From Coffea arabica (lineage: Eukaryota; Streptophyta; Magnoliopsida; Gentianales; Rubiaceae), in the NCBI RefSeq assembly GCF_036785885.1, contig NC_092323.1, positions 9,122,501-9,186,500 of the forward strand: DNA of 64,000 nt, read 5' to 3'. Positions 24,794 to 36,744 of this stretch are shown piece after piece. The number at the start of each line of letters is the position of its first letter. Positions within the stretch are counted from its first letter, which is position 1. The notes beneath the pieces were generated by a model. That model ran no database searches, was not told the DNA's origin, and saw only the letters and a list, made by a program, of their open reading frames with translations. Both the position numbers and the translations under genes were made by a program.

Positions 24794-26433
24794 TATTTGG
24801 CAACTTTAAGTGTTTGAGAGGAAAATGATAAAGATGAGAAAATCGACAGCTAATGTCCTAGCATACACATAAATACACAGCCAATTGGGGTCATTATGTT
24901 GTAATTTTGTTACCTTATTTAATTTGGAAGTTTTTAGATTTAAAGATTCAGAATTCAAATTCTCCTTTTTCTTTCGCAGAAAAAAATTTAAAGAATGAGA
25001 CTCAGAAATTTGACGTATGTGACCGAAACCCAAAACTTAAATGCTAATAGTACAAGAAGAGAAGAAAAATAGAATGGGCTAAAATGATCCAATTTGAAAA
25101 GAAATTGGGAGGAAGCACAAACAAAGCAGTCCCGCCAAAAGAAAACGAAAAAAATTCCCCAGCAACCACAGTTTCTCCGGTTCTTTTTAAAGTATAGAAT
25201 GGTTACTGCCGTCATCCATCTGGCACGAGGCTTGTGAGCTCTAGATTTTTGATGCCCCACATGTTTGAATTTCTACTATATATTCTAGCAATAATAATAG
25301 TTCTACCATAGGTCCCATGCGGCTGGCATCGTGAAACATCTTCATATGTCAAAATATTACACGTTTTTGGACTTTCATTCAAGAATTCAAGCAAAATAGG
25401 CACAGTATAGCTGTTCTTATGCTTTGTTTGAGTCGAAACTACACTTTTTTTTTTTTTATTTTATCATCGTCACTTTATCTATAGTTATATATCATTTTAT
25501 TTTAATTTAATCTAAGAAAAAGTTTAACTGAACCTAAAAGGGATCGACGGAAATTGAATCATCATCAAATCAAACAATATACTATGCATTAGTATGAATT
25601 TTTAAAAAAAATCACATCTGTAACACTGGATGAAAAACAAAATTTAAATTATTAACCTTGCACCTCATCAAATCTTAAAGTCTTGGAGTGACGAACATCC
25701 AAAGTCTACTCGTTGAAACTGCAAAAAAATGTGTTAAACTGAGAAAAAAAAACCTCTGAGGTGTGGTGTAAGTGGGAACAGCATTCATTCATTGGCCTGT
25801 TGCTGTGCTTTGGATGGAATGGAATTGGAACCACATCTGATTTGACTACAACAACAACAGCAGCAAATAAAAAGGTAAGAGCCCCTGCACAAAGCAGGCT
25901 CCAACTCAGCAAATTAAGGGAAAAAGCTCAAAAAGGGCAAGTCAATATCCCCAAAGAGAGAAAGAAAAAATGGAGGGATCTAAATCCCGGCAAAAAGAGG
26001 ACGTGATTTGAGACATCCTTTCCTCCCTGGCATCACATCACTTAATCAAATCAACCAAACTTTATGAATTAGTACCACTGGACTGTTTAATCAGCCCCAG
26101 ATATATGCTGCAGTATTAAATTATTATTCTTAATTCTGGGTTATAATTACAAATGGATCTCTTAACCCCCAGTTTATCATCATCATAAAACGTCCCTGTG
26201 ATTTCTCTGCCCCATTTCCAAAAGCCAGCTTCAATTAGTCAATCAACTCCTTCTTCTAAACATTTTTAATTTCGTCTTCCTTTAATTACACCGCATCCAT
26301 GCTTCATTCATCACATATTTTGTAGGAGTATTTGGTTTAACTGCTCGCTTAATGTTGGTTACCAAAGAAAGAAAGGGTAATTACTAATTAGAGAGTCGGT
26401 AAATTAGGTCTATTGTAAAGCAGAGAGAGTCCC

Positions 26434-26607
26434 GGGGGTTTGTTTGGATTGAGCATTATTTATCCAGTTTTATTTGCTTACATCATCATTACAATTTCCA
26501 AATCACCTTTTTATCTTCCCAATTATCTTTTTATTTCACATACATCACATCACAAAAAGTGTTACAGTAAAAATATCCCAAATAACTTACAATCCAGACA
26601 AACCCCC
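26434..26607. mobile_element. GTTTGGATTG-type MITE, copy 6, long TIR
   Basis: Left end gggggtttgtttggattg, right end caatccagacaaaccccc: an 18-bp inverted repeat with one mismatch, the longest in the family here. The interior contains cacctttttatcttcccaat and tttcacatacatcacatcac, the core shared by the other copies. 174 bp. Confidence 0.75.
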
Positions 26608-26856
26608 AATTTCATAAGCGAGTTAAAAGGTCTTTGAGTTCGTAGTACTTACAAGCGAAAGATTTGCAGAAAAATTATTGAAAAAAGAGAGAGATTTGAA
26701 GACAAGAATTAAGAAGAGCGATAGGACGGTAAGAAAGATTGGGGGTTCAATGATTCAACCCATTAGAGGTTAAAAGTAGCCAACCCACTCCCATCTGATA
26801 TGACTTTCCCCGGTCACCTTTGAAAAGTGTTCCTTCACCTGGTTTTGTTTTTGTAA

Positions 26857-27034
26857 ACACACACACACACACACACACTGCCACTGCAACCCTCACAGTT
26901 CACTTGCAATTGTCAGACTTAATAATAAGACGCCAGAGAGAGAGAGAGAGAGTAAAAGCAGGCAGTGCAGAGTGTACAGTGAAGTGAAGTTAATTTTGTG
27001 TAATAAAACTAAAAGTAGTAGTGTGTGTGTGTGT
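26857..27034. repeat. Cluster of three dinucleotide repeats
   Basis: An AC run (26857-26878), an AG run (26934-26952) and a GT run (27021-27034) lie within 180 bp, about 210-390 bp upstream of the receptor-kinase ATG. They probably fall in its 5' UTR or core promoter. Confidence 0.85.
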
Positions 27035-27246
27035 TTGTGTTGTAAGCTGTAGCCTGCGCCATAGTGGCGCAACCATATGGCCGCCACCGCCACCACCACC
27101 AATCTGTCTTCCTCCTCTTATCCCTGTTCTCTGCTGCTAAAATACGCTCCCGCTGCGCACTTTCATCAACTCCTGCTGCACCCGTATTCTTCCCCACAAC
27201 AGCACATCTGAAACGCAGAAAGACGCGTACAAGTGAAGAACCAACC

Positions 27247-30200
27247 ATGGCCACAATCACCATCCTTGTCTCACTCTTATTTATCTGCACCCCTTTGTTA
27301 TCCTTGGCTGCTTCTGCCGATACTGAAGCCGAGATTCGGGCGCTCACGGTTTTCAAAGCCAGCCTTCATGACCCGCTGGGGGCGCTCAGCGGCTGGGACC
27401 CGTCGACCCCCTCGGCGCCTTGCGACTGGCGGGGTGTGTTTTGCTACAACGGACGAGTTAACGAGCTGCGCCTCCCGCGCCTCCGGCTCACCGGTGCACT
27501 CGCCCCACAAATCTCTGACTTGCGCATGCTGCGCAAGTTAAGTCTCCGCTCCAATTTTTTCAACGGTTCCATCCCGTCATCTCTTGCCAAATGTGTCCTC
27601 TTGCATTCTGTTTTCCTACAGTACAACTCATTTTCCGGCGCCCTGCCGCCGGAAATTTCGAACCTCACCAACCTCCAAATACTCAACCTCGCCGGGAACC
27701 AACTATCTGGGGAAATCCCCGGCGACCTCCCCACAAACCTCCGGTACTTCGACGTCTCTTCAAACTCATTCTCCGGCGGAATACCCGGAAGCATCTCGAA
27801 TGTTTCACAGATCCAGCTCATCAACTTATCCTACAATCACTTCTCCGGTGAGATTCCGGCGAGCATCGGGCAGCTTCAGGGGTTAGAGTACCTCTGGCTG
27901 GACTACAACAACTTGCAAGGTACATTGCCTTCTGCAATCGCTAACTGCTCGTCTCTCTTGCATTTGAGCTCCGAAGGCAACGCCATTGGCGGCGTAATGC
28001 CGGCGGCGATTGGAGCTCTTCCGAAGCTTGCTGTCATTTCTCTGTCGCATAACAATCTCTCGGGTGTATTACCCGTTTCGATGTTTTGCAACGTTTCGAT
28101 TTATCCGCCTTCTATTCGGAACGTTCAGCTGGGGTTTAATGAGTTCACAGGCATTGATTCGGCTGAGTCAGCAGGGCCCTGTTTCAGCGTTTTGGAGGTT
28201 CTAGAGCTCCAGCACAATCGAGTACGCGGTAGTTTTCCTTGGTTTTTACTGAATGTTACTACATTGACAGCCCTGGATGTTTCTGAGAATGATTTTTCGG
28301 GTTCAATACCTGTGGAGATTGGGAACTTGCGGAGATTGGGCGAGTTGAGGATGGCGAACAATTCATTTAGGGGTGACATTCCTGTTGGGATCACGAATTG
28401 TGGGAATTTGAAAGCTTTGGATCTTGAGGGAAATCTGTTGGCCGGAGAACTTCCTGATTTTTTGGCTGAGCTCAAGGCATTGAAGGTTTTATCGCTGGGT
28501 GGAAATCGGTTTTCGGGTTCGATTCCCTCTGGCTTCGGTAACCTTACTCAGCTGGAGTCACTTAACTTGAGAGATAATAGTTTGAATGGAAGCCTGCCTG
28601 AGGAATTGCTCAGCCTGGGCAATTTGAACATGTTGAATTTGGCTGGAAACAAATTCTTTGGGAGTTTGCCCACGAATTTTAGGAATTTAAGGCAACTGTC
28701 TGTACTGAATTTGAGTGGCAGTGGTTTTTCTGGTGCTGTTCCTGCTAGCATTGGAAATCTGTATAAGCTGACTGCTATTGATTTAAGCAAACAGAATTTC
28801 TCGGGGGAGTTGCCGGCTGATCTCGCGGGTTTGCCTGACTTGCAAGTGATTGCATTGCAGGAGAATGGTTTATCTGGGGATGTTCCTGAAGGTTTCAGCA
28901 GCTTAATGGGATTGCGGTACTTAAATCTTTCTTCCAATTTATTTTCTGGTAATATTCCCTCTACATTTGGATTCCTGAAATCCTTAGTAGTTCTGTCGTT
29001 GTCTAAGAATCACATTTCTGGTTTGGTTCCTTCTGAGCTGGGGAACTGTTCAGCTCTTGAAAATTTGGATTTGCACTCGAATTCTTTGAGCGGCCGAATT
29101 CCAGCTGATCTCTCACGTTTGTCACGCTTGAAAGCGCTTGATTTGGGTAGGAACAATCTCACAGGTGAAATACCGGGAGAGATTTCTAATTGCTCATCGC
29201 TAAATTCTCTTAAATTAGGAGAAAATGATCTTTCTGGTAATATACCAGATTCATTATCAAAGTTGTCGAACTTAACCACCCTCGATATCTCCTCAAACAA
29301 TTTGACCGGCGATATTCCGGCAAATCTCGCACTCATCTCAAGCTTGGCCAACCTCAATGTTTCAAATAATAAATTGGAAGGTGAGATTCCTGTTGCTGTG
29401 GGTTCCAGGTTCAACAACTCTTCAGTTTTCATGGGTAATCAGGCCTTGTGTGGGAAGCCACTGGACAAAAAATGCGAGGAAGCTGATAACGGTGATAAGA
29501 GGAATAGGCTAATCTTGTTTATTGCTGTGGCTGCAAGTGGGACTTTGTTGACATTATCCTGCTGTTGCTTCTACGTTTACAGTCTTTTGAAGTGGCGCCA
29601 GAAGCTCAAACAAGGGGCTACTGGGGAAAAGAAGCCTAGTCCAGCAAGAGCAAGTACTAGAACAAGTGGCGGTCGTGGCAGTGGGGACAATGGAGGTCCC
29701 AAACTTGTCATGTTCAACAACAAGATCACATTGGCTGAAACCATAGAAGCAACAAGGCAGTTTGACGAGGAGAATGTGTTGAGCAGAACGCGATATGGGG
29801 TATTGTTCAAGGCATGTTACAATGATGGAATGGTGCTCTCTATTCGCAGGCTCCCTGATGGGTCACTGGACGAGAACATGTTCAGAAAAGAAGCTGAATC
29901 ACTAGGCAAAGTGAAGCACCGGAACCTAACGGTTCTTCGTGGATATTATGCCGGCCCTCCTGATGTCAGGCTTCTAGTCTATGATTACATGCCCAACGGA
30001 AATCTAGCCACATTGCTTCAAGAAGCGTCGCACCAGGATGGCCATGTCCTGAATTGGCCAATGCGGCACCTAATTGCACTGGGCATCGCGCGGGGGCTTG
30101 CCTTTCTCCACACCGCTGCAATGGTCCATGGAGATATCAAGCCACAAGACGTTCTCTTTGATGCAGATTTTGAAGCTCATCTTTCTGATTTTGGCCTAAA

Positions 30201-30645
30201 CAAGCTGACCGTAGCAACCCCAGCAGAGCCCTCAACATCAACATCAGTGGGAACGCTAGGCTACATATCGCCAGAGGCAGCAGTAACGGGCGAAACTACG
30301 AAGGAATCAGATGTTTACAGCTTCGGCATCGTGTTGTTAGAGCTACTAACGGGGAAGCGGCCAGTGATGTTCACTCAAGACGAAGACATAGTGAAATGGG
30401 TGAAGAGGCAACTGCAGAGAGGGCAAATATCAGAACTGTTGGAACCAGGACTGCTGGAGCTAGACCCCGAATCATCAGAATGGGAAGAATTCCTGTTAGG
30501 CATAAAAGTGGCCTTACTTTGCACTGCACCAGACCCTCTAGACCGACCCACCATGGCCGATATCGTATACATGCTCGAAGGCTGCCGGGTTGGCCCCGAT
30601 ATGCCATCTTCCGCCGACCCCACCTCCCAAGCCTCACCTGCATGA
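27247..30645 (+). CDS. LRR receptor-like pseudokinase (LRR-RLK, At4g36180 type)
   Basis: Plasma-membrane receptor-like protein, intronless, 1132 residues from the ATG at 27247; the frame is open further upstream but that part has no ATG and no signal peptide. Residues 1-24 form a signal peptide; an LRR N-cap with CDWRGVFC follows. I count 27 plant-type LRRs (LxxLxLxxNxLSGxIP), with an irregular section after the ninth. A membrane helix lies at about 754-778 (LILFIAVAASGTLLTL), then a basic stretch and a kinase domain at about 824-1115. The kinase looks catalytically impaired: no glycine-rich loop (LSRTRYGVLFKA), Arg867 where the ATP-anchoring lysine belongs (LSIRRL), HGD instead of HRD (961-963) and Asp968 at the metal-binding Asn. 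DFG (981-983) and GTLGYISPEA remain. The likely role is signalling by partner binding rather than phosphotransfer. Ligand unknown. Confidence 0.95.
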   Translation: MATITILVSLLFICTPLLSLAASADTEAEIRALTVFKASLHDPLGALSGWDPSTPSAPCDWRGVFCYNGRVNELRLPRLRLTGALAPQISDLRMLRKLSLRSNFFNGSIPSSLAKCVLLHSVFLQYNSFSGALPPEISNLTNLQILNLAGNQLSGEIPGDLPTNLRYFDVSSNSFSGGIPGSISNVSQIQLINLSYNHFSGEIPASIGQLQGLEYLWLDYNNLQGTLPSAIANCSSLLHLSSEGNAIGGVMPAAIGALPKLAVISLSHNNLSGVLPVSMFCNVSIYPPSIRNVQLGFNEFTGIDSAESAGPCFSVLEVLELQHNRVRGSFPWFLLNVTTLTALDVSENDFSGSIPVEIGNLRRLGELRMANNSFRGDIPVGITNCGNLKALDLEGNLLAGELPDFLAELKALKVLSLGGNRFSGSIPSGFGNLTQLESLNLRDNSLNGSLPEELLSLGNLNMLNLAGNKFFGSLPTNFRNLRQLSVLNLSGSGFSGAVPASIGNLYKLTAIDLSKQNFSGELPADLAGLPDLQVIALQENGLSGDVPEGFSSLMGLRYLNLSSNLFSGNIPSTFGFLKSLVVLSLSKNHISGLVPSELGNCSALENLDLHSNSLSGRIPADLSRLSRLKALDLGRNNLTGEIPGEISNCSSLNSLKLGENDLSGNIPDSLSKLSNLTTLDISSNNLTGDIPANLALISSLANLNVSNNKLEGEIPVAVGSRFNNSSVFMGNQALCGKPLDKKCEEADNGDKRNRLILFIAVAASGTLLTLSCCCFYVYSLLKWRQKLKQGATGEKKPSPARASTRTSGGRGSGDNGGPKLVMFNNKITLAETIEATRQFDEENVLSRTRYGVLFKACYNDGMVLSIRRLPDGSLDENMFRKEAESLGKVKHRNLTVLRGYYAGPPDVRLLVYDYMPNGNLATLLQEASHQDGHVLNWPMRHLIALGIARGLAFLHTAAMVHGDIKPQDVLFDADFEAHLSDFGLNKLTVATPAEPSTSTSVGTLGYISPEAAVTGETTKESDVYSFGIVLLELLTGKRPVMFTQDEDIVKWVKRQLQRGQISELLEPGLLELDPESSEWEEFLLGIKVALLCTAPDPLDRPTMADIVYMLEGCRVGPDMPSSADPTSQASPA

Positions 30646-33579
30646 AAGGTCACACAATGCAACAGCAAGCGGCCCAAAAATCCAATTCCTTCCACAAATT
30701 TTTTTCTTTTTTTCTTTTTTTTGCCCTTTTAGTGGGGTATCTGTTAGTGGAGTAAATTTTTGGGGGGGAACATTAAAAAAAAAAATTGTAACGATAGTTA
30801 GATTTGAATTTCAGGATCTTATTTCATTTGTCAACAATCTTGATTCTGCAAGATTTTTGCCAGCATTTAATTGTTTTTGTTTTAGAGCATGAAGACCCGT
30901 GACGGCCGGGATTTTGTGAGTAGCAGTGGTTGGTTGTTTTCTGGACCACCAGGGAAGAAGGGTGATGACTGATGAATCAATAAAAGATTATCCATTTTTT
31001 TTTCAAAAAAAAAAAAAAAAAAAAGAAAGACGGGTGCTGGTGGTGATAGTGGCGGTGGGGGGGGTGGGGTGTTGCTGTTTTGGGTCAATGATTTGGACTG
31101 GTCCGGAGTTGAGGCGGAGGAATCAGAAAAGACTAAAGAGTGAGATGGGATGGGTCCCCTCCCCGCCAAAGGGCTTTCCCGCCAAGTACGAGCGGAAAGT
31201 ACCTGAATTTGCTGCAGTTGCCGTCACGTGTCACGTGGATTGTATCTGCCAACATCTGACAAATAATGGTCCTCTCGGGCCGCTGAAAATGTAGCCGTTA
31301 ACGTTTAGGAAGAGTCTCCATGGACCATGCTCCCTCTCTCTCTCTCTAGTATGCCAGAGCTACGGAGTTAGTACTAGTGAAGAAGATGCAACAGGCAAAA
31401 TCAAAATTTTTACTAGGAATTGTTGTTAATTGTTTCCCTTCTCCAAAGGTCCATTAGGGTGTGTGAAAAAGTCAAAATAGTCTACGAGACCCGTGCCATG
31501 TTCAAAGCTAGATCAAGAGAGGGCTTTCTAGCTACTATAGCCGCAGCCAGAAGCCATCTACAATCCCTTGTGTTTAATGAATAATCATGCATCAGATTCA
31601 AAGACAGCTAAGCTAAGCTGTTCAATTGTTAATGCGTAGTTAAGAATTACTACTGTTTCAAAATATTTATTTTAACTCCCGGTGTATAATTTGTCTAGCA
31701 AGTTCGAAGCTCTTATCCGACAATTATTTACTAGCAATATAAATTGTGGAGGCTCTTGTCCGTTTTAAGTTTGGCCCTGTCTTTTATCTCTGTTTAAAGG
31801 CAAAATGCCATGGAGAGGGACCAGAGAGTCCGGGGATGAGGAGAGCTGACAAGAAGAGTTTTTTTTGACTTTTATAGGAGGTGGAAGGTGGAGGTGGGGA
31901 GAGCCCAGGAGATCATGGATAGGGACTCATGAGAGACGACAGCGAAGATGATTCATCCTGGGGCCTTCAGGTGAACTCATTTCGAACTTTTGTGTGGCCT
32001 CGTGTTTCCCTCCCCTGAGTTTTTTTGAATTTTTTTTTTTCTCTTTCTCTCACGATAGGGTACGGTTCCAAAGCAAAAATAAACGGGTCAGTTTGGGGGT
32101 TGAAGATTTTTTTTTTTTTTTTAAATATAGCATTTTTTGAAATGTAATATATGTGAGATAAAAAAAAAGAGGTTAAAAAAGTAAAAATATGATTGAAAAA
32201 CTTGTTTATAATGCAACACTACTTTTTATGATTATATTTATATGTCATTGAACTCAAAATTTAATTATAAATAAAAAAAACTTTAATGTCTCATGTAACG
32301 GTCCACATCACTAAAATAGTGTAGTACGGTGTGTAATTGATAGCTGGGGCAAGAGTTTATGGATGGAGGCAGCCTAGCGGAAGGCTGGAAGCAGACGAGG
32401 CCAAGCAGTAATGTTTTGGATAGACTCTTGTCTCTGATACATGCGCAAGATAGATTTTAAACCATAAGGTGGCCGTTGTATTGCAGACAGTTTAGTCGAA
32501 TTATTGGCAAAGAGTGAATAATTTGTTCATTTGGTACACGTGATCAAGCTGCTGCCACCAATCATGTAGCTCATCGCTCCAGTGTAAAGCCGATTCGATG
32601 CTTCTTAAACACAAATCGCGACGGATTAAAAGTGCAATTCGGAAGAAGATCAGTGGTTCACAAGTCCAGCGGCCTTCAGGAGAGCCTGGAGTGATGCAAT
32701 GATGCGCAAACGGTCAAAAACATATCATATTCACGAGCTTTGTTTTGATAGATTTTTTTTTTAGAATATCCTTGAAATGTACATTTCTACCATCATTTTT
32801 ATTTCGTGTACATAAAATTCCCAAAAAAGTGCTACTACTATATTTGTTTTTTTTTCTAAAATCACTTAACAAAATTATGACACATGAAGCACATGAATAA
32901 GAAATTTAGCAATTTCATCCTTTCACAAGTGTCCACTCTGAGAACACAAAATACAAAAACTGTATAAATCCTCGACAAAGTTTCAGCAAACTCCAAAGAC
33001 CAAACACATCGCAGCAGTCTGTCCATCTAATTCCAGGTCAAGAAGAATCAGACATCGGAGAGACGCACTGGTCAACTTTACATTACGACAAATTTATTTT
33101 AAACTAAGTACAGTATCAGTTTGACATACGCAAATTTAACTTAAACAGAAAATTATATGTTAGATTCTGCAAAACCCAATGTAGCATAGAACCAACCATT
33201 CCTCTAATGACAACATCCATTCTAGAGTACCACACACCATTAGGAGTTAAGGTTGACACTGCATTTGAGTATTATAATTCTGGATTAACAACAATAAGAA
33301 GAATCCTACTACAGTGGCACTAGTTCCACAATATAGTTTCCTTTAGCTCCCTGTAAAGTACAGCACAGCAATAATGGGACAATCCCTTACAAATCTTTAT
33401 TCTAGGGAGGGAGGTGCTCTCCAGATTTACAAGCAGCATAAAACTACTAAATGAGATGATGAATAAGAAACACAAGTAAATATAAGAGAAAAAGAATCCA
33501 CTCCATGACTAGCATATCTCCCCACACGTGGACAAGCAAAAAATATTCCAGCTTATAAGTTAAACCGGAATACAAATTC
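30646..33579. other. Intergenic between the receptor kinase and VHA-c
   Basis: Receptor 3' flank (AATAAA at 30979-30984), a long A tract near 31000, and a partial copy of the GTTTGGATTG-type MITE near 32090-32210 (gtaatatatgtgagataaaa core). The VHA-c 3' UTR lies at the right end, with AATAAA on the minus strand at 33396-33401. No exon recognised. Confidence 0.6.
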
Positions 33580-36266
33580 TTAATCAGCTCTGGATTGGCC
33601 TGCTCGGGAAGAAAGGATAATCCCAACAATCAGTCCATACAGTGCCAATGCCTCAGCAAAAATGAGGATAAGAATCATCCCAACAAAAAGCTTTGGCTGT
33701 TGTGCATTTGCTCTGCAGTAGTAACATAAAAATTCTGAAGCACACTTGATAGTGGACATAAAATAAGTAACATTAGATGCAGAAAATCACTGGTGCTGCA
33801 TAACAGGATGATAACTGCTGAGCCCAGGAGATTCATCATAAATCATAAATGAACAGAAATCATACTCAAAGCTTTTCTGTTCTAAGTTTAAAGGCTATGC
33901 TAAGAGTGGGAAACCATTTTACTAATTACAACACAAAGGTGACTGACAGGTTGTAATAAGTAGAGCAAGAAGTTTATCAGTTGAAATAAGCAATAGAAGG
34001 ACACGATCACTAAAGAGTAGTCCTTCAAAGTAACCTCACAACACTTCCTTTCTTTTTTGCATGTTTACCTGCCATAAGTATTTTAAGATAAGGAATATAT
34101 TAAGTTATGTAAAGCATCAGAGATTCAAGTCTCTCTTTCTTCTTCTTCTTCTTTTTTATTTTTCAACTCAACTGCATTGAAAAGTAGGTTGATGAAACAA
34201 ATACTAAAATACAAACAGACTGGAAAGTATTAGGTACCTTAATAAAAGGAACAGTTGTAAGATTCAATTTTTTTTCTTTTCTTTTTTTTTTTTAATAACT
34301 CAGCTACATTCAAAAGAAGGTTCATAAAACATAATACAATAATAACATTGATTAAAAAGACTACATGGTTACCAAGTAATTCAGATTGCAAGGTATCAGA
34401 CACTTTTGCGGCTGGTAAGAAGTCAATTATGACTATGAAAATTAATTAAAAGGACTTGAACAAAATACTCATCGCAACACACTAACCTTATTAATCAGCA
34501 TTTTTGAAATTTCAAGAAGCCAAAATATAATCATAGAAGGAAACACCTCCTATGAGACATGGTTATCAAGTAATTCAGATAGAAAAGGTAATTAGGTGCA
34601 AGATACTTTTGGTGCCAGCGGTAAGTCAACTATGACTATCAACATTGGTTAATAAAACTAGGAGACAATACTCATCTCAACATGCTAATCTTCTTAATTA
34701 GCATTGCTAAAACTTCCAGAAGCCTAACTATAACCATAAAAGGTTGTCATGTATTTCACTATCTGAAAGTTTTCCAAAGAGGTATTACAGAAAGTACATA
34801 AATCATAGCGAAATTCCTCATTTAACTCCATTTTCATTCTTCTTACTCCACTGTCCTGGTATTGCATCTAACAGTCAACAACATATCAATCCAACTTTTC
34901 AGTTCATTGACATTGAGTTTGCCAATTGGGTAGCAGAATCTGAGCATTGAGGATGTCAGGCCTACCCAAGACCCCTGGATCCTCTAACTGAATGCATGCC
35001 CTTTACAATGGCATTTGAGACACTTTCTCGTAATTATAGTTTCATAATTTTACCTACTACATTCATCTTTGCAACAAAATCAAGTTTCTTCACATCAGCT
35101 TACGATCTCTACATGTTTGTCTACTAATGATACAGAGTTACTATGTTTAGAAAGTCAACACAACCGCTAGTTTGTCATCTACTGAAGTTCATCAATAATC
35201 ATCTATCTAATGCAGATTGAAATGCAAAAAGGCAACTATCATACTTCACTTTATGATCTTTAGGTTTCTAGTGAAATTCAAGAGGCAACAATAAATAGCA
35301 GGCTGACTTATTACAAAACCAGAAATTCGACATGATAAGGAACATGAATAGTAATACAATATGGAAATGTGCATTAACCCTGAAGTAAGGTTACAATCAA
35401 GCACGGAGACCAGAAATGCACAACACATTCATAACGTTTTCTAAGAAGACGAGCCTCTAATTAGAGTCGAACAATCTCAAATGCAGTAGGCTTATCCCAT
35501 ACCAACATGTACCTTATAACATCTGTTAAAAATAGCATGTGTTCTCATAAGCTCTGCTAATCTACAAGGGATATTATCCGGAAATCCCAGCAAAATGAGC
35601 AGAAACAAGCTCCAAACAATGAGACCGCTATATAGTTCAAACAAAAAAGGCCTAAACTAAATGTCAGTAAGTTAGTTAGACACAGATATCCAACCCGTAG
35701 AAGCACAATTTACTAACATCAGCAAAAGAATAGCTGCAAGAACCAACACAAATAAACAATACATCTCAGTAATCAGGACAAAAACAAGTTAAACTACCTG
35801 ACACCAGCATCACCGACAATTCCAATGGCCATTCCGGCGGAAAGGCCAGCGAGACCGCAAGCCAAGCCAGAAGAAAGATGTGCATAGCCATCAAAGAGGT
35901 AATAAGCTTTGGTCTTAGGATTAATTCCAGTACTGATGATGACAGCAATAATCAAACCGTAGATACCCAGCACACCAGCCATAACGACCGGGACGATCGA
36001 CTTCATCACAAGCTCCGGCCGCATCACCCCCATTGATGCCACTCCCACCCCACTCTTGGCTGTCCCATAAGCAGCTCCCATGCCTAAATCCCCATAATAA
36101 ACAGGAAAAATGAAAAACATAAATCGAAATGAAATTTCACAAAAAAATGTAAAAAGTAGTCATCTATGTTAGGGTTAGGGATCGTACAGGAGAAGACGAG
36201 GGCGGCAGCAGCGCCGAGGAAGCCGAAAAAAGGAGCAGTTTCATCGCCGCTGAAAGTTGATGACAT
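33580..36266 (-). CDS. VHA-c: V-type H+-ATPase 16-kDa proteolipid, subunit c
   Basis: Rotor-ring subunit of the vacuolar/endomembrane proton pump. Three exons on the minus strand: 36266-36188, 36083-35798, 33712-33580, GT-AG introns of 104 bp and about 2.1 kb, 165 residues, the family's usual length. Four membrane helices: [75 protein letters not shown]. The proton-carrying glutamate in helix 4 is Glu142 ([10 protein letters not shown]). The end, [10 protein letters not shown], is that of plant VHA-c. The protein matches known plant VHA-c almost residue for residue over its length, so identity is secure; which isoform cannot be told. The 5' leader contains a CT/GA repeat. The large second intron has internal duplications. 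A Gypsy reverse-transcriptase remnant lies about 480 bp upstream. Confidence 0.97.
34149..34743. repeat. Diverged tandem duplications inside VHA-c intron 2
   Basis: Two units of about 190 bp lie head to tail: catggttaccaagtaattca (34364) and catggttatcaagtaattca (34558), 194 bp apart, with matching words along their length (ggtaagaagtcaattatgac / ggtaagtcaactatgac; ttcaagaagcc / ttccagaagcc). Just before them a shorter pair, aactgcattgaaaagtaggt (about 34169) and agctacattcaaaagaaggt (about 34303), shows a further duplication. Both pairs are diverged, so the events are old. Confidence 0.7.
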
Positions 36267-36354
36267 TTTTCTTCAGATTAAGATCGCTTTTAGGTTAGAA
36301 ACTAGAAATTTGATCGGAAATTCGATCGAAGGAGCTTTCCGGAATTGGGGGTTG

Positions 36355-36391
36355 TCTCTCTCTCTCTCTCTCTTTCTCTCTGTCTCTCTCT
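36355..36391. repeat. (CT)n tract in the VHA-c 5' region
   Basis: Nearly uninterrupted CT run about 90-125 bp upstream of the VHA-c ATG (GA on the coding strand), probably in the 5' leader or core promoter. Confidence 0.85.
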
Positions 36392-36744
36392 ATTGCAGCG
36401 ATCCGATTGGTAATTTTGGGTGTTATGACGCTGCTGCGCTGTTTCGCTCCAGATCACACGTTTTCTTCCCTCCGTCAGCTAAATCGATTTATGCTCGTGA
36501 ATTTTCGTAGTGCAGTTTATGGGCGGGCTCCTTTGGACGGAAAGTTTCTGGGCTGATTGTGGTATTTAAGTTGGATCCATATGGTAACAGATGAGGTTTT
36601 CTGACATGGGTCACGACTAACTGGGCTTGCAGTGAGTCCTTTAGACTGATAAGGATCAAAATATGGAAGTCCAGCATGGAGAGACATGATAACCCCCCAC
36701 AAGAGACATATATATGCAACGTCCAAATTTTCAGTTGAAACACT

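Larger units (their letters stand above)
20607..27246. other. Gene-free, MITE-rich stretch up to the receptor kinase
   Basis: No recognisable exon in about 6.6 kb. The stretch holds a degenerate fold-back MITE (21375-21505), three GTTTGGATTG-type MITEs (22923, 24652, 26434), the CCGG-rich element (23557-24148), long poly-A/T runs and, just before the receptor gene, three dinucleotide repeats that probably lie in its 5' leader. Confidence 0.6.

Noticed and set aside
27064-27246. In-frame N-terminal extension of the receptor kinase
   Set aside because: It begins at a GTG, lies in the 5' leader after dinucleotide repeats, and would place the signal peptide about 60 residues inside the protein.
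28125-29432. Long minus-strand frames antisense to the receptor LRR region
   Set aside because: They are mirror frames produced by the repetitive LRR codons; composition follows the sense strand.
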